NCBI GenBank assembly: GCA_024760905.1
Contig: CM045751.1
Span: 10,806,001 to 10,870,000 of the forward strand
Direction: 5' to 3'
From: Plotosus lineatus
Taxonomy: Eukaryota > Chordata > Actinopteri > Siluriformes > Plotosidae
DNA length: 64,000 nucleotides
The notes beneath the pieces were generated by a model. It searched no databases, was not told the origin of the DNA, and was given only the letters and a program-made list of their open reading frames with translations. A program made the position numbers and the translations under genes. Of this stretch, positions 47,776 through 57,275 are shown piece by piece. The stretch's first letter is position 1. Each line of letters begins with the position of its first letter.

Positions 47776-48450
47776 GTGTTTACTTTGAAAACATGAAGTC
47801 TTTATTGCATAGCTTGCTTCATATGTTTCGAATGATATGTTGATGAATTTCTAGGAATTCGGAATTAGTTACCGTCGCAAACAAGTTTTTCTCTGATATT
47901 TTTATTGAAGAATCATCCTGAGGTTCCAAGGTGGATAATAAGTAATCATTGAATGGGGTTAAATATGATATAAGGAATTACTGTATTAGATGCCAAGGTT
48001 GAATAATTGTCCTAAGAAAACCTAATTCTATTTTTTATCATTCAATCAAATTGTTTTCATAGACAATCACATTACTATGATGTGCATGCTGACCGTACAA
48101 TAATATTTCAACTCATCTGATGGCAATGATGCAGTAATTTGGTTAGTGGGTGGCTTTGATGTAATAATTCAGCTTGCATAACGGTACCTAAGAGTTATTT
48201 CATGATTTTCCACCAGTGAAAAATAAGAAAATAATCGTGAATGAATAATAATATACATTTAGTGTATATCAATCTGATTGGTTGGTTATCTTGTTATCCG
48301 AAGTGGATAATGCTTGAATCAAAACAATGTTTTGCTCACAATTTATCATAATCACTTGGAGCAAGTGGTATCATCATTATCCAGATAATAAACCATAAAA
48401 ATCTAATTTCAAGGTTTTTAACATGTGTTTGCATGTAATATATATATATA
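47776..48450. other. Intergenic, nothing recognised
   Basis: AT-rich; a short TA run ends at the start of the M1 element. Confidence 0.4.
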
Positions 48451-48554
48451 CAGCGATCCCTCACTACTTTGCGCTTCAATTCATGCGGCTTCAGTGCATC
48501 ACGTTTTTTTTTTTTTTTTTAATATTCATCAAATTAAAAAAATAAGGAAATTAA

Positions 48555-49367
48555 AGGGTACTTGTACCCAAAATTGACAGCGTTAAAAAATATCCACTAT
48601 GCATTATTAACTTTTAAACATCGCGTGATGTCGGTAGGTTATGTATAAGTCCACATTTCCTTTTCTTCTGTATGACATTCCTTGATCACGAAGGTTCAGC
48701 GTGCAGACATGTTGGCTTTTTTCCACCGGGGTCAAAGGTCATTGTGACATAACATCGTTGACGGTCGTATTGCCAATTGCAGAATGTCAGTATATTTTCC
48801 TCAAGCAATTCATGTTCTTTACAACAATAGCACTCCTGATCGTTTTTTTGACGCACGCACTGTCCACAAGAGCACCAAATATTTGTTGTTTGTTTGCTAC
48901 GATTTTCCCGTGTAAGAGCTTCTGCTGACTCTCCAATATCGTCCTCCGAGTCGTCACTTTCCTGGTCCGATTTCACTAAATGTGGATAGTCTTTCTTCAG
49001 TGGTTCATAAAAATAACCTTCTAATCCTTCTACGAAATTGTCTTCGTCCATGATTTAAAAAAAAAAAAACTACTATAATGTCTGTTTTTTCCAAGTTTCC
49101 GTAAGCTTGTGTTGTTATGTCAGGAATATAGCCATAGGTTTACATTGCAATCTCGCAGTTCCGGTGGAGGCTTTGTCAACGATGTGACGTCACAGGAAAT
49201 GCGATGCTGCAAAACTCCTGTGCTCTAAAGCTTGACGTTAGTGAAGCCCTTAAATCGCTTAAAGCTGCTTTGTGAGAGAATATAATACATGCCTTATCGG
49301 TGTATTGTCACTAGCTATACACAATACATCAAATTAGGTACATGAGCACTTTCACTACAGGTACTCT
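48555..49367. mobile_element. TTAA-flanked DNA transposon, 813 bp
   Basis: Ends are AGGGTACTTGTA (left) and TACAGGTACTCT (right), inverted partners with the pattern AGRGTACYTGTA. Both sides carry TTAA (48551-48554, 49368-49371), the target duplication of the Kolobok and piggyBac superfamilies. The only long frame is the minus-strand ORF at 48686-49051. No transposase is visible, so it is a non-autonomous element that retains an accessory coding sequence. Confidence 0.75.
48686..49051 (-). CDS. Cysteine-rich P2X7-ballast-like protein in a TTAA transposon
   Basis: A 121-codon frame with a true ATG and no interruptions. The N-terminal third is acidic (EGYFYEPLKKDYP, then ESDDSEDDIGES at 31-42). 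The centre has W59-C60-x-C62-G-x-C65 and E73-C74-Y-C76-C77-K-E79, spacing that resembles the first zinc-binding part of the P2X7 intracellular 'ballast' domain, seen in many fish and invertebrate proteins without a channel. The C-terminal part (after LTFCNWQYDRQ) does not obviously continue the domain, so this is a truncated version or a diverged end. It lies wholly inside the transposon at 48555-49367. It could be a dead fragment; the lack of stops over 366 bp argues for recent activity. The family match is from memory and unverified. Confidence 0.5.
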   Translation of the reverse strand: MDEDNFVEGLEGYFYEPLKKDYPHLVKSDQESDDSEDDIGESAEALTRENRSKQTTNIWCSCGQCVRQKNDQECYCCKEHELLEENILTFCNWQYDRQRCYVTMTFDPGGKKPTCLHAEPS

Positions 49368-49497
49368 TTAAGGAAAACAAGGCCAATGATGCAAAAAAAA
49401 AAAAAACCTCAAACAAAAACCCCCATCAAAACTACTTACATTTTTATGTGAGGAGCACATCCGAGTGTGTGCGCGCATCTGTGTGCACGTGCACGTC

Positions 49498-49526
49498 TGT
49501 ATGTGTGTGTGTGTGTGTGTGTGTGT
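49498..49526. repeat. (TG)n microsatellite
   Basis: TG dinucleotides inside the M1 copy. Confidence 0.9.
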
Positions 49527-49707
49527 ATTTGTTTTATTTACATCTTATGCATTATTTTTGAATATAAGCATTTATAGCATTGATATAAATGCTTATATAC
49601 ACATAAACATGTGCGTCAGTCAGGGGGGGTTGATCCTACTTCGCGGAATTCGGCCGTCGCAGGGTGGGTCTTGGTCCCCATCAACCACAGAAATTGAGGG
49701 ATCCCTG

Positions 49708-49719
49708 TGTGTGTATATA

Positions 49720-49775
<56 letters not shown>

Positions 49776-49793
49776 GTGTGTATATATATAATG

Positions 49794-49826
<33 letters not shown>

Positions 49827-49835
49827 ATATATATA

Positions 49836-49913
<78 letters not shown>

Positions 49914-49928
49914 GAGAGAGAGAGAGAG
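49708..49928. repeat. Long (TG)n/(TA)n alternating tract
   Basis: About 200 bp of alternating purine-pyrimidine blocks (TGTG, then TATA, repeatedly), followed by GA units. Expansion from the M1 3' flank; can adopt Z-form or cruciform structure in principle. Confidence 0.9.
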
Positions 49929-51104
49929 CGATATCATATAATATTGAACCCTAATTTCTGCTTCAAGTGTACTAAGATCACCTGGCCTGCCTCTGTCATG
50001 ATTAAATTATATAAAGAAAAACTATGAACTCTTTGTTTAGTTTTGTTCCACTTATGCCACTATGTAGTACTGTATATAGTAAAACAGTTCTTCACCTCAT
50101 GCTCAGCATGTGTCACTGAATTGATTCGTCCTTTTGCTGTTCTTTCTCGGTCGAAGCCTACTGTTGATGTCAAATAACAAATACCAAGATAACAGCATAT
50201 TCTGAGGTATTTCCTTCTTATACCACTCCAATTTACCAACTATTAAAACTCATTTAACTAAATAAGCGAAGAAAACTGCTTTCAAAGAGTTGGTGGGTGT
50301 GTGTTTATTTATTTTTAAGATATTTATTGAAAAATTTTTGTGATTGCTTTGAATTGAGTCTCCAGTGTCACAGCTTTGTAACAGTCGTCAAGTCTTCAGG
50401 ACAGACATTTCTGCTTTTCTTTGGTCTCTGTCTACCCTCGCCCTCTCTCGCTCTCTGAGCAAGAACACACAGAGGGTAGTAAAGGAACACATGTTTATCG
50501 CCGATGTTGCTGCTATAGGATAAGTGATAACAGGAACTAGCTTGTACCAGCTGTCACCAATGTTCTTCCATTTGTTCACAAATATTGTAATCATCAGCAA
50601 ATCACTGTGGTAATTTAGTGAAATTTATTTCACACTATGCTGTTAGAGGAGAGGGTGGAATCACATCATCAGCAGCCTCTCACTATTTTTGTTTACGGAA
50701 AGGCACCGAATCGATTTTTATTTGAGAAATGGGACACGAAGGCACGAAAGTCTGTTCAACAATCCACAACAATGCTAATGCCTGTGAAGTGGAATTATCA
50801 TAACACACACAATGGAGGAAACTAGAAGTGAGTTCAGCGCAAGTGAATGTATGAGTTGAATGTGACAGGACTCGTTCACCAGACATTTCCGCTCAGGGTT
50901 ATTTTTCAGCCGAAAATAAATGAAAGAATGTGGACTGTGTTGGTTTACTGTTTGACAAAAGATGCATGTTTAGTCCGTGTGTTTCTCTTTACTGGGGGGG
51001 GGGGGGGTTGGTTGTCAATGTGTTCTCATTTAAAAGCCGCGAGTATATGGGGGACACAGCACTTTCTGACCTCACTCCAGCCGACCCATGACGTATGTAT
51101 TGAT
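49929..51104. other. Intergenic, nothing recognised
   Basis: A G run at 50995-51008; no coding or repeat family recognised. Confidence 0.4.
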
Positions 51105-51565
51105 TGTTCTGGTTCAAATTTGAATGAGGGGAATAAGGATCTGCTTTGGGGAATGACCGAAAGAACAAGATCGCGGATACAAGCGGCTGAAATGAGTTTC
51201 CTTCGCCGGGTGGCGGGGTTCTCCCTTAGAGATCAGGTGAGAAGCTCTACCATCCGTGGAGAGCTCGGTGTAGATCCGCTGCTCCTCCGCATTGAGAGGG
51301 GCCAGTTGAGGTGGCTCGGGTATCTGGTCAGAATGCCTCCCGGACACCTCCTTGGTGTGGTGTTTCGGGCATGTCCAACCGGAAAGAGACCCCGGGGTCG
51401 ACCTAGAACACGCTGGAGGGACTATGTCTCTCAGCTTGTCTGGGACCGCCTCGGTGTCCCCCCCGGAAGAGTTGGAGGAAGTGGCTGGGGAGAAGGACGT
51501 CTGGACCTCTTTGCTTAGATTGCTGCCCCCGCGACCCGACCCTGGACAAAGCGGAAGATGATGAT
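51105..51565 (+). mobile_element. Rex3-like (RTE clade) LINE 3' end
   Basis: Codes for the end of the Rex3-type polyprotein: TERTRSRIQAAEMSFLRRVA, then LRWLGYLVRMPPGHL, FRACPTGKRPRGRPRTRWRD. It then shifts frame once at about 51470 to give PEELEEVAGEKDVWTSLLRL and LLPPRPDPG. It ends AAGCGGAAGATGATGATGAGG, matching the GATG-type tail of Rex3. Severely 5' truncated. Confidence 0.75.
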
Positions 51566-51689
51566 GAGGATATCAACTTGACACAAGAAATGTGATTGGA
51601 CAAAGATCCTGACTGACTGTGGTCTGAGATGTTGTACACACTTGAAGTTGAAAAATGGACACCAGAACTTATCACCTTTTATAGTGAAA

Positions 51690-52135
51690 CTGATTGCATT
51701 TCCACACATACAGTGTGATGAGAATTCATTGGGACTTGAGGCACTTCGAAGAAACAGATGCGTGGCCTAAGAAATCCACATCGAATGAGAACTGGAATAA
51801 AAGGTTTTGAAGGCTGGACGCTGAAGCGATGGAAAACGGTCATGTGATCTGATGAGTCCAGATTTACCCGATTCCAGAGTGATGGGCATGTCATGGTTTG
51901 AAGGGGAGCGCCTGACCTGAGGTACCTATCATGCATAGTGGCCACTGTACAAGCCTCGGGAGGCTCGGTTATGATCTTTTGGTTGCTTCTTATCATCTGG
52001 TCAGTAAAAATTAAGTCAGCCGATGACCTGAATGTTCTGAATCCAGGTTAATCCAACAATGGAGTCTTTCTTCCCTAATATAAAATTCAGGATACACTAG
52101 TGAGAGAGTGGTGCAAAGATCATGAGAAATCAATT
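51690..52135 (+). pseudogene. Tc1-like transposase fragment
   Basis: The plus strand codes for SDESRFTRFQSDGHVMV (51855 onwards) preceded by a stop where W is expected (TGA for TGG), and then IVATVQASGGSVMIFW in another frame. This is the catalytic-core region of a Tc1-family transposase (D of the DDE triad in SDES). Frameshifts and stops show it is dead. Ends were not identified. Confidence 0.6.
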
Positions 52136-52267
52136 TAACTCCTCAGCCCAATAGACATCAGGGGTATTGTCCAGATGTCTGTCCGTCCGTCTGTTCACAA
52201 TCTCACCATTTTTGGTGTGGATGTTGGGACTGTGTGTGTATTAGCATATGTAAATATTTATCAGCTA

Positions 52268-52430
52268 GTTTTCTATTCGGGTGACACTTAGCCTGGAACT
52301 CATCCCAGGTGACTACAGGTGAAGATGAAAACAGACATACAACCATTCACAACCATGTGGGACTCGAACCCCCAACCTTAGGACTAGCGATCCAGCACCC
52401 TTTACCACCAGGCCACCACTGGTTTGTTCA
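52268..52430 (-). mobile_element. SINE-A head fragment
   Basis: Minus strand: CAGTGGTGGCCTGGTGG head, then GCTGGATCGCTAGTCC and GGGGGTTCGAGTCCCACATG. The rest does not follow the family body. Confidence 0.6.
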
Positions 52431-52526
52431 CAGGTAAACTCATAAAATAAAGCTAGTACGGGTAGCTAATATAATCCGAAGCCTCAGCTAGTTCAAATCG
52501 CGCAATGCAGAACGTAGTCTTTATAG

Positions 52527-52856
52527 CAGGGATCACCAACGTGGTGCCCGTGGGCACCAGGTAGCCCGCAAGGACACTATAAGTTGCCCGCGGACCTGTT
52601 CACTGCTAGTTTTAGGACAGGCCCACAGCTCCATAGCGCCACTCTCCATTGAGCTGCATCTAATTTTTTTGAATATATTTTAAATCAAATCAATATCTTC
52701 ACATAGATAAATATCATTAATTATTAATGATAACATATAATTAAAGGTAAATTGAGCAAATTTGTAATTTCAGAGGTGTGTTTTGACCTGGTAGCCCTTC
52801 GCATTAATTGGTACCCAAGAAGTAGCTCTCGGTTTCAAAAAGGTCGGTGACCCCTG
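52527..52856. mobile_element. hAT-type MITE with 8-bp target duplication
   Basis: Ends CAGGGATCACCAACG and AGGTCGGTGACCCCTG are inverted partners; identical flanks CTTTATAG at 52519-52526 and 52857-52864. 330 bp, non-coding. Confidence 0.85.
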
Positions 52857-52864
52857 CTTTATAG

Positions 52865-53598
52865 TAACAAAATGCAAGTACTGATGAATTGTCCGCAACG
52901 ACAAATGATTCAAGAAGCACCCTGTTCATCCGATCTCAGCCCAGTCGCAAGTGAACCACACTGCAGTTCCACTGCACTGAGATTTCAATTCAGAATGAGC
53001 GCAAATACAGGAAGTGAACCAAACATGCTGTGTTTTGGGTTGCTGCATTTTTTTTTTTTTTTGATAAGTAATGCCGCGAGGCACATGATGGAGCACTTTA
53101 AAACTGATCAAATGTGACATCACTTCCATGTCCCATCCCCGCACCCCATGATGCATTTGCCCACTTATGTTTTTTTTCCTGAGAGGGTTATAAGCACTTT
53201 GCAAAATCTGTTCCTGAGGAGACTCAAATGTGACATACTCCAGATATTTTACGAAAATAATTTTTATTGATTCCAAGAAGGGAAATTTCGGTGTGCATCA
53301 GCAGCTGGTAATAAAACAAGAATCAGACAATACACTACAATATAAAAGCACGATATAAAAAATAATCCCTGGATTGTTCGGCATTCCCTCCTGTCTTTCT
53401 CTGTATACAGCACAGTATCCACCAAACGCCATAGAATCAGGTGTGTGCAGGCAATCTGCACGGCTTTCAGAGGATTATACAGCAAAATATACTGAAAAGT
53501 ACTGTACGTACAGTGCTATAATAAAAAGTATTTAAAAAAAATAGAAAACAATTCCTTACCACAAAAATGAAATACAATAAAGGAGGGAGAGACAGGCT
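52865..53598. other. Intergenic, nothing recognised
   Basis: A T run at 53049-53062; no gene or repeat family recognised. Confidence 0.4.
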
Positions 53599-53601
53599 TC
53601 A

Positions 53602-53838
53602 TTGTGCTGGAGAAGCTGGGGCAGGTGAGCCTGGAGTAGTAGATGCATCTGAGGTAGACGGTACAGGATCTGTTGCAGGCCTAGCTACCTTCTTAAAATA
53701 CTGCTCCAGGTCCGACTGGAGAGAGACCAACCTCTTCTCATCCAAGATCTCCTTGTAGCATTGCATCAAATCCATGATGCCTCTGGAAACCCTAGTGAAC
53801 CTTTCCAAGTTGGGATCCTGAGCCTGAAAAGTTGCCAA
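53602..53838 (-). pseudogene. Tigger-type transposase C-terminal tail
   Basis: The frame gives TFQAQDPNLERFTRV, IMDLMQCYKEILDEKR, QSDLEQYFKKV, and a proline/serine-rich end with PSTSDAS. This order (acidic link, AQDPN-ERF, the C-x-I-x-EK block, QTTLDxFxKK, PSTS) is the C-terminal pattern of Tigger-like transposases. Catalytic core and DNA-binding part are absent. Confidence 0.6.
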
Positions 53839-53862
53839 CGCTTGCTGTATGTTACGCGCCCG

Positions 53863-54036
53863 AAACTAGTTCGCGTTTGTTTACGTAACCGCGTAAGACG
53901 TAAGTGACGCGTAATATTACAGTACCGAGATTGAGAGAAGGGACGCGACGCCGTCTTCCTTGGTCCACAACCACAACACAACGTATTCTTCCGCCTCGCA
54001 CGCCCGAAACTAGTTCGCATTTGTTTACGTAACCGC
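53863..54036. repeat. Direct duplication, about 139-bp spacing
   Basis: The segment starting CGCCCGAAACTAGTTCGC is at 53863 and again at about 54001, each followed by GTTTACGTAACCGCG. It may be a subterminal repeat of the Tigger element. Confidence 0.7.
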
Positions 54037-54141
54037 GAAAAACGTAATGACGAGTAATATTATTTCTTATATTTTTATGCGGACGCGTTTGTAACCACGA
54101 AACGGTGTAAGTCGGGACCGATGTAAACCGAGGACTCCCTG

Positions 54142-54222
54142 TATAGTTCAACTTACAATAAAGAAAAAAAATTCATTAACATTGTTTTTTAATCTGCAAT
54201 TGAAAAGATTTAAAGTGCACCA
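54142..54222. repeat. Repeat block shared with 58827-58906
   Basis: TAGTTCAACTTACAATAA, ATTAACATTGTTTTTTAATC and GAAAAGATTTAAAGTGCACC occur in the same order and almost identical at 58827-58906, where they lie within a hAT-like element. Confidence 0.8.
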
Positions 54223-54231
54223 ATGTGCCTG

Positions 54232-54568
54232 TCTGTCTTCCTTTCGGCTTTTTCCCTTTTACTCGGGAGTCGCCACAACGAATCATCTTGATCCGCACGT
54301 TTGATTTGGCAGAGGTTTTTTTACGTCGGATGCCCTTCCTGTCACAACCCTTTTTAGCAAGGGACAGAAACACGCTGACGGCTTTGCAGCTACTCTTTAC
54401 GAAATTCAGCAATGGTTCTTTTACATGAACCTCTCACCATAGACAGTGAGGGACATGGCCCGCCTTTGATAAACCAGTTAGCTGCACCCGGGGGACAGCG
54501 ACAACCTTGTGGAGAGTGGGACTCGAACCCCCAACCTTTGGATCAGCGATCCAGCGCCCTATACCACT
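54232..54568 (-). mobile_element. SINE-A with 10-bp target duplication, tail type I
   Basis: Flanked by AATGTGCCTG at 54222-54231 and 54569-54578, which bounds the element exactly. On the minus strand it begins AGTGGTATAGGGCGCTGG (5' end slightly shortened) and ends AAAGCCGAAAGGAAGACAG. Inserted in the hAT-related repeat. Confidence 0.85.
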
Positions 54569-54909
54569 AATGTGCCTGAAATAAAAAAAATACATCCTTA
54601 AATAAGTTGCACGAGTTTAAATATGTCTTAATATCTCCGTCTCGCGCCACATTTCTCTTCGTTCCTGTTAGAAAATTTTCCGGTGTTGTTTCTTGAGGGA
54701 TTGTTTTATTGCACTTCATAATGTTTGCTCGTGCGAAAAACCGCGACACCATAGCGCGACGAGATGAAATGAATGAATGAATGAATTTTTTGGTCATTGT
54801 TGATGCAAATAATATACTATAATCTTATAGTTTAAAAACTCTCGCAGGCCACAAAAATACGAGTTGTGTTTTCCCCGTGGTCTTCGAGTTGGACACCTGT
54901 GCTGTATGT

Positions 54910-55235
54910 TCGGTTCATTTTCTGTAATCGCCTAATCCTAATTAGGGTCACGGGGAGGCTGGCGCCCATCCCAGCCGATTCCAGGCAAGAGCAGAGTACA
55001 CCCTGGACAGCTCACCAGGGCATCACAGGGCGGAAACACGCTGACGGCTTTGCAGCCATTCTTATCAAAAGTCAGCAATGGTTCTTTTACATGAACCTCA
55101 CACCATAGACAGTGAGAGACATGGCCGGCCTTTGATAACCCAGTTAACTGCATTGGGGGGGACGGGGCTGGGGGGGGGGTGACAACCTTGTGGAGAGTGG
55201 AACTCGAACTCCTAACCCTAGGATCAGTGTCTGAA
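54910..55235 (-). mobile_element. SINE-A, tail type II, degraded head
   Basis: Minus strand: GGGTTAGGAGTTCGAGTTCC, body with AATGCAGTTAACTGGGTTAT, and tail GACCCTAATTAGGATTAGGC then GAAAATGAAC. Confidence 0.75.
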
Positions 55236-55387
55236 ATTCAAATATATTTTGTGTTTATGATTAGCATTCATTTATATTAAATGTACAATCTTTAATCATG
55301 AATCATTCAATATTTATTTCGAGCAAGTGTTGACTGTAGACTAAATCTAATTATCAATTTAATTATAACTGTAGGTCGGTATTCTTT

Positions 55388-55615
55388 TGGGCTTTTTACA
55401 CCCGAGCCTCGTGTCCCATCAGGCCATTGTTATTCCATAGCGTGAAGCTACCAGGAGTTCAACTCCTCCTGGATGGGACGCGAGTCCATCGCAGGTAACA
55501 TTCCCAGTATATTTTACTGGTACCCATTTATACTGCTGGGTGAACAGAGGCACACTTGCCCAGGGGTCTTAGCCCAGTGGGGGTCTAACTGGGATTCAAA
55601 CACACAACTATAACT
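55388..55615 (-). mobile_element. SINE-B copy
   Basis: The most complete minus-strand member: GTGTTTGAATCCCAGTTAG, GACCCCTGGGCAAGTG, CTGGTAGCTTCACGC, GGCTCGGGTGTAAAAA. It parallels 42316-42555 along its length. Confidence 0.65.
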
Positions 55616-55738
55616 GTAGATGAGTAATAATTGTTGCTGGAAGAGTACAAATCATGTGTTTATTTTTACCAAGCAAGTTTTAAAATACATTTGTAATTTG
55701 TTTAAATGGTAAATGGATTGATGGATGGTTTCATGGAG

Positions 55739-56085
55739 AGCAACATAGTGGAACAGTGGTTAGCATATTCACATTCCAGCAAGAAGGTCCTGGGTTCAAT
55801 TCAGGGTCTTTCTGTGTGGAGATTAAATGTTCTCCCAATGGTCATGTGGGTTTCCTCCACGTACCCTGGTTTCCTTACACAGTCCAAAAATATATGCATC
55901 AGGCTAACCGGCTGGTCCAAAATGGTACGAGTTCCGATTGTAAATAGTTGCGTGTGTGCGTGTGGGTGTGTGTAACCCTGCGATGGTCTGGTAAAAGCTC
56001 TTCGGGGTGTTCTCAGTGTCGGATGAGATCGATACCATTCTCTCTGAGATCCTAATAGGATTAAACAGTTCAGCGGATGGACGGA
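55739..56085 (+). mobile_element. SINE-F copy, near complete
   Basis: Begins AGCAACATAGTGGAACAGTGG with CAGCAAGAAGGTCCTGGGTTC (head and B-box), then TCTGTGTGGAGATTAAATG, CACAGTCCAAAAATATATGC, CCTGCGATGGTCTGG, and ends GATCCTAATAGGATTAAACA then GGATGGACGGATGG. The last 100 bases are related to tail II of SINE-A. Confidence 0.75.
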
Positions 56086-56968
56086 TGGATAAAAAGATTA
56101 GTTTTTCCTCATGCACTTCTTGAAAAACGGCATTGAACAGAAGTGGCGTATTTTTCAATGTAAAAAGAAAACTCCTGAAAAAGTCAGCTTAGTAACGCTG
56201 AACGGTTTAAAACAAATCAGTGTTCAAGAAAAAGAAGATATTCTGTTTCAGAATGTGAAGCTCAGTAAAAGCAGGGATTTTTCCATTCGGTCTGACCTTC
56301 TAGAGATTACTATGTCAGAAAAAAAGCTTTAAGTGAAGTAAAGGCAACATTGCACACATTCCTCACACATAAATGAACTGAAACAGGAGCATAACATTCC
56401 CCAAATCATAAATTACCACATTTATCCTGTGCTGTTCGGTATTAAAATCAATAAACATCATCATTAATGGAAAGTTCCATTTGGAAACCTGACCTATTTA
56501 TCATGGTTTTATTTCATGACTCGTGCTGATTTGTTACTTGGTGCTGTGTTACTGTAAAAAGTAACCTCAAAAATGATAATATTCAGATTTCACAACTGAC
56601 TTCTAAAAATGGTAGGAACAACAGTCTTTTTTTTCTCACTCACCAGGTTTCAGCTCCATTTATTGTCATTTTAATGAGAAGTCATGTTGACACTGGGGCA
56701 AAGATTGTAGTCAAATTCCCAGAATGCAGTGTGACTACACAACACTAGACCTGGCGTGGTTGGTTAGCAATTAAAAAGACGACAGTTTAAAAGTAGATTT
56801 GTTTATCTAAGGATGAGGAAGTCAGAGAGCTGGAAAGATTAAAACACCACTGTAGCAGTCGCTTTAAGTGGACGAGTTGCCAGAGCAGTGCTAGGAACAA
56901 CGTAGAGAACCATTCTCCAAGTAAAAATAGTCAAAAGATGCATCAACCTTAAAAAGCCTTTTTTAGGG

Positions 56969-56969
<1 letters not shown>
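56086..56969. other. Intergenic, nothing recognised
   Basis: A plus-strand frame at 56111-56332 has no family motif. Confidence 0.4.

Positions 56970-57031
<62 letters not shown>
56970..57031. repeat. (TA)n microsatellite
   Basis: About 30 uninterrupted TA units then a T run. Confidence 0.95.
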
Positions 57032-57038
<7 letters not shown>

Positions 57039-57100
57039 TAACTGTTTGGTTCAATACTGTCCTAATATGAACAAAAAAATAGTAAAAAATCTTACCATGT

Positions 57101-57275
57101 TAAAGAACCCTTTAAAAAGTGGATCATTTCCAAATTATAATGGAGTCATACTTGTTCAAAGCACCACTTATAGAAATCCGACATTATTAAAGAATCCTTT
57201 AAAAAGTGGATCATTTCCAAATTATAATGGAGTCATACTTGTTCAAAGCACCACTTCTTATAGAAATGTAATGAA
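57101..57275. repeat. Tandem duplication, 87-bp unit
   Basis: TAAAGAACCCTTTAAAAAGT at 57101 recurs at 57188 with few changes, and AATTATAATGGAGTCATACT follows in both. Two units only, so a recent local duplication. Confidence 0.9.

Larger units (their letters stand above)
48451..49707. mobile_element. MITE M1 copy carrying a nested TTAA element
   Basis: Begins CAGCGATCCCTCACTACTTT after TA (48449-48450) and ends GAAATTGAGGGATCCCTG. Its M1 sequence stops at AAGGAAATTAA (48554) and resumes at TTAAGGAAAACAAGGCC (49368). The uninterrupted form, GGAAATTAAGGAAG on the complementary strand, is present in the copy at 2702-3217. The right-hand TA flank has become TG. Confidence 0.75.
53599..54143 (-). 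mobile_element. Tigger-like element remnant, internally deleted
   Basis: On the minus strand the outer end is CAGGGAGTCCTCGGTTTACA (54143 inward), next to TA, as in TcMar/Tigger ends. Then come two copies of a GCCCGAAACTAGTTCG segment, and a coding remnant at 53602-53838. The opposite end was not found. Confidence 0.6.

Noticed and set aside
49620..49954. Several frames rich in Tyr-Ile or Val-Cys
   Set aside because: Translations of TA/TG simple repeats.
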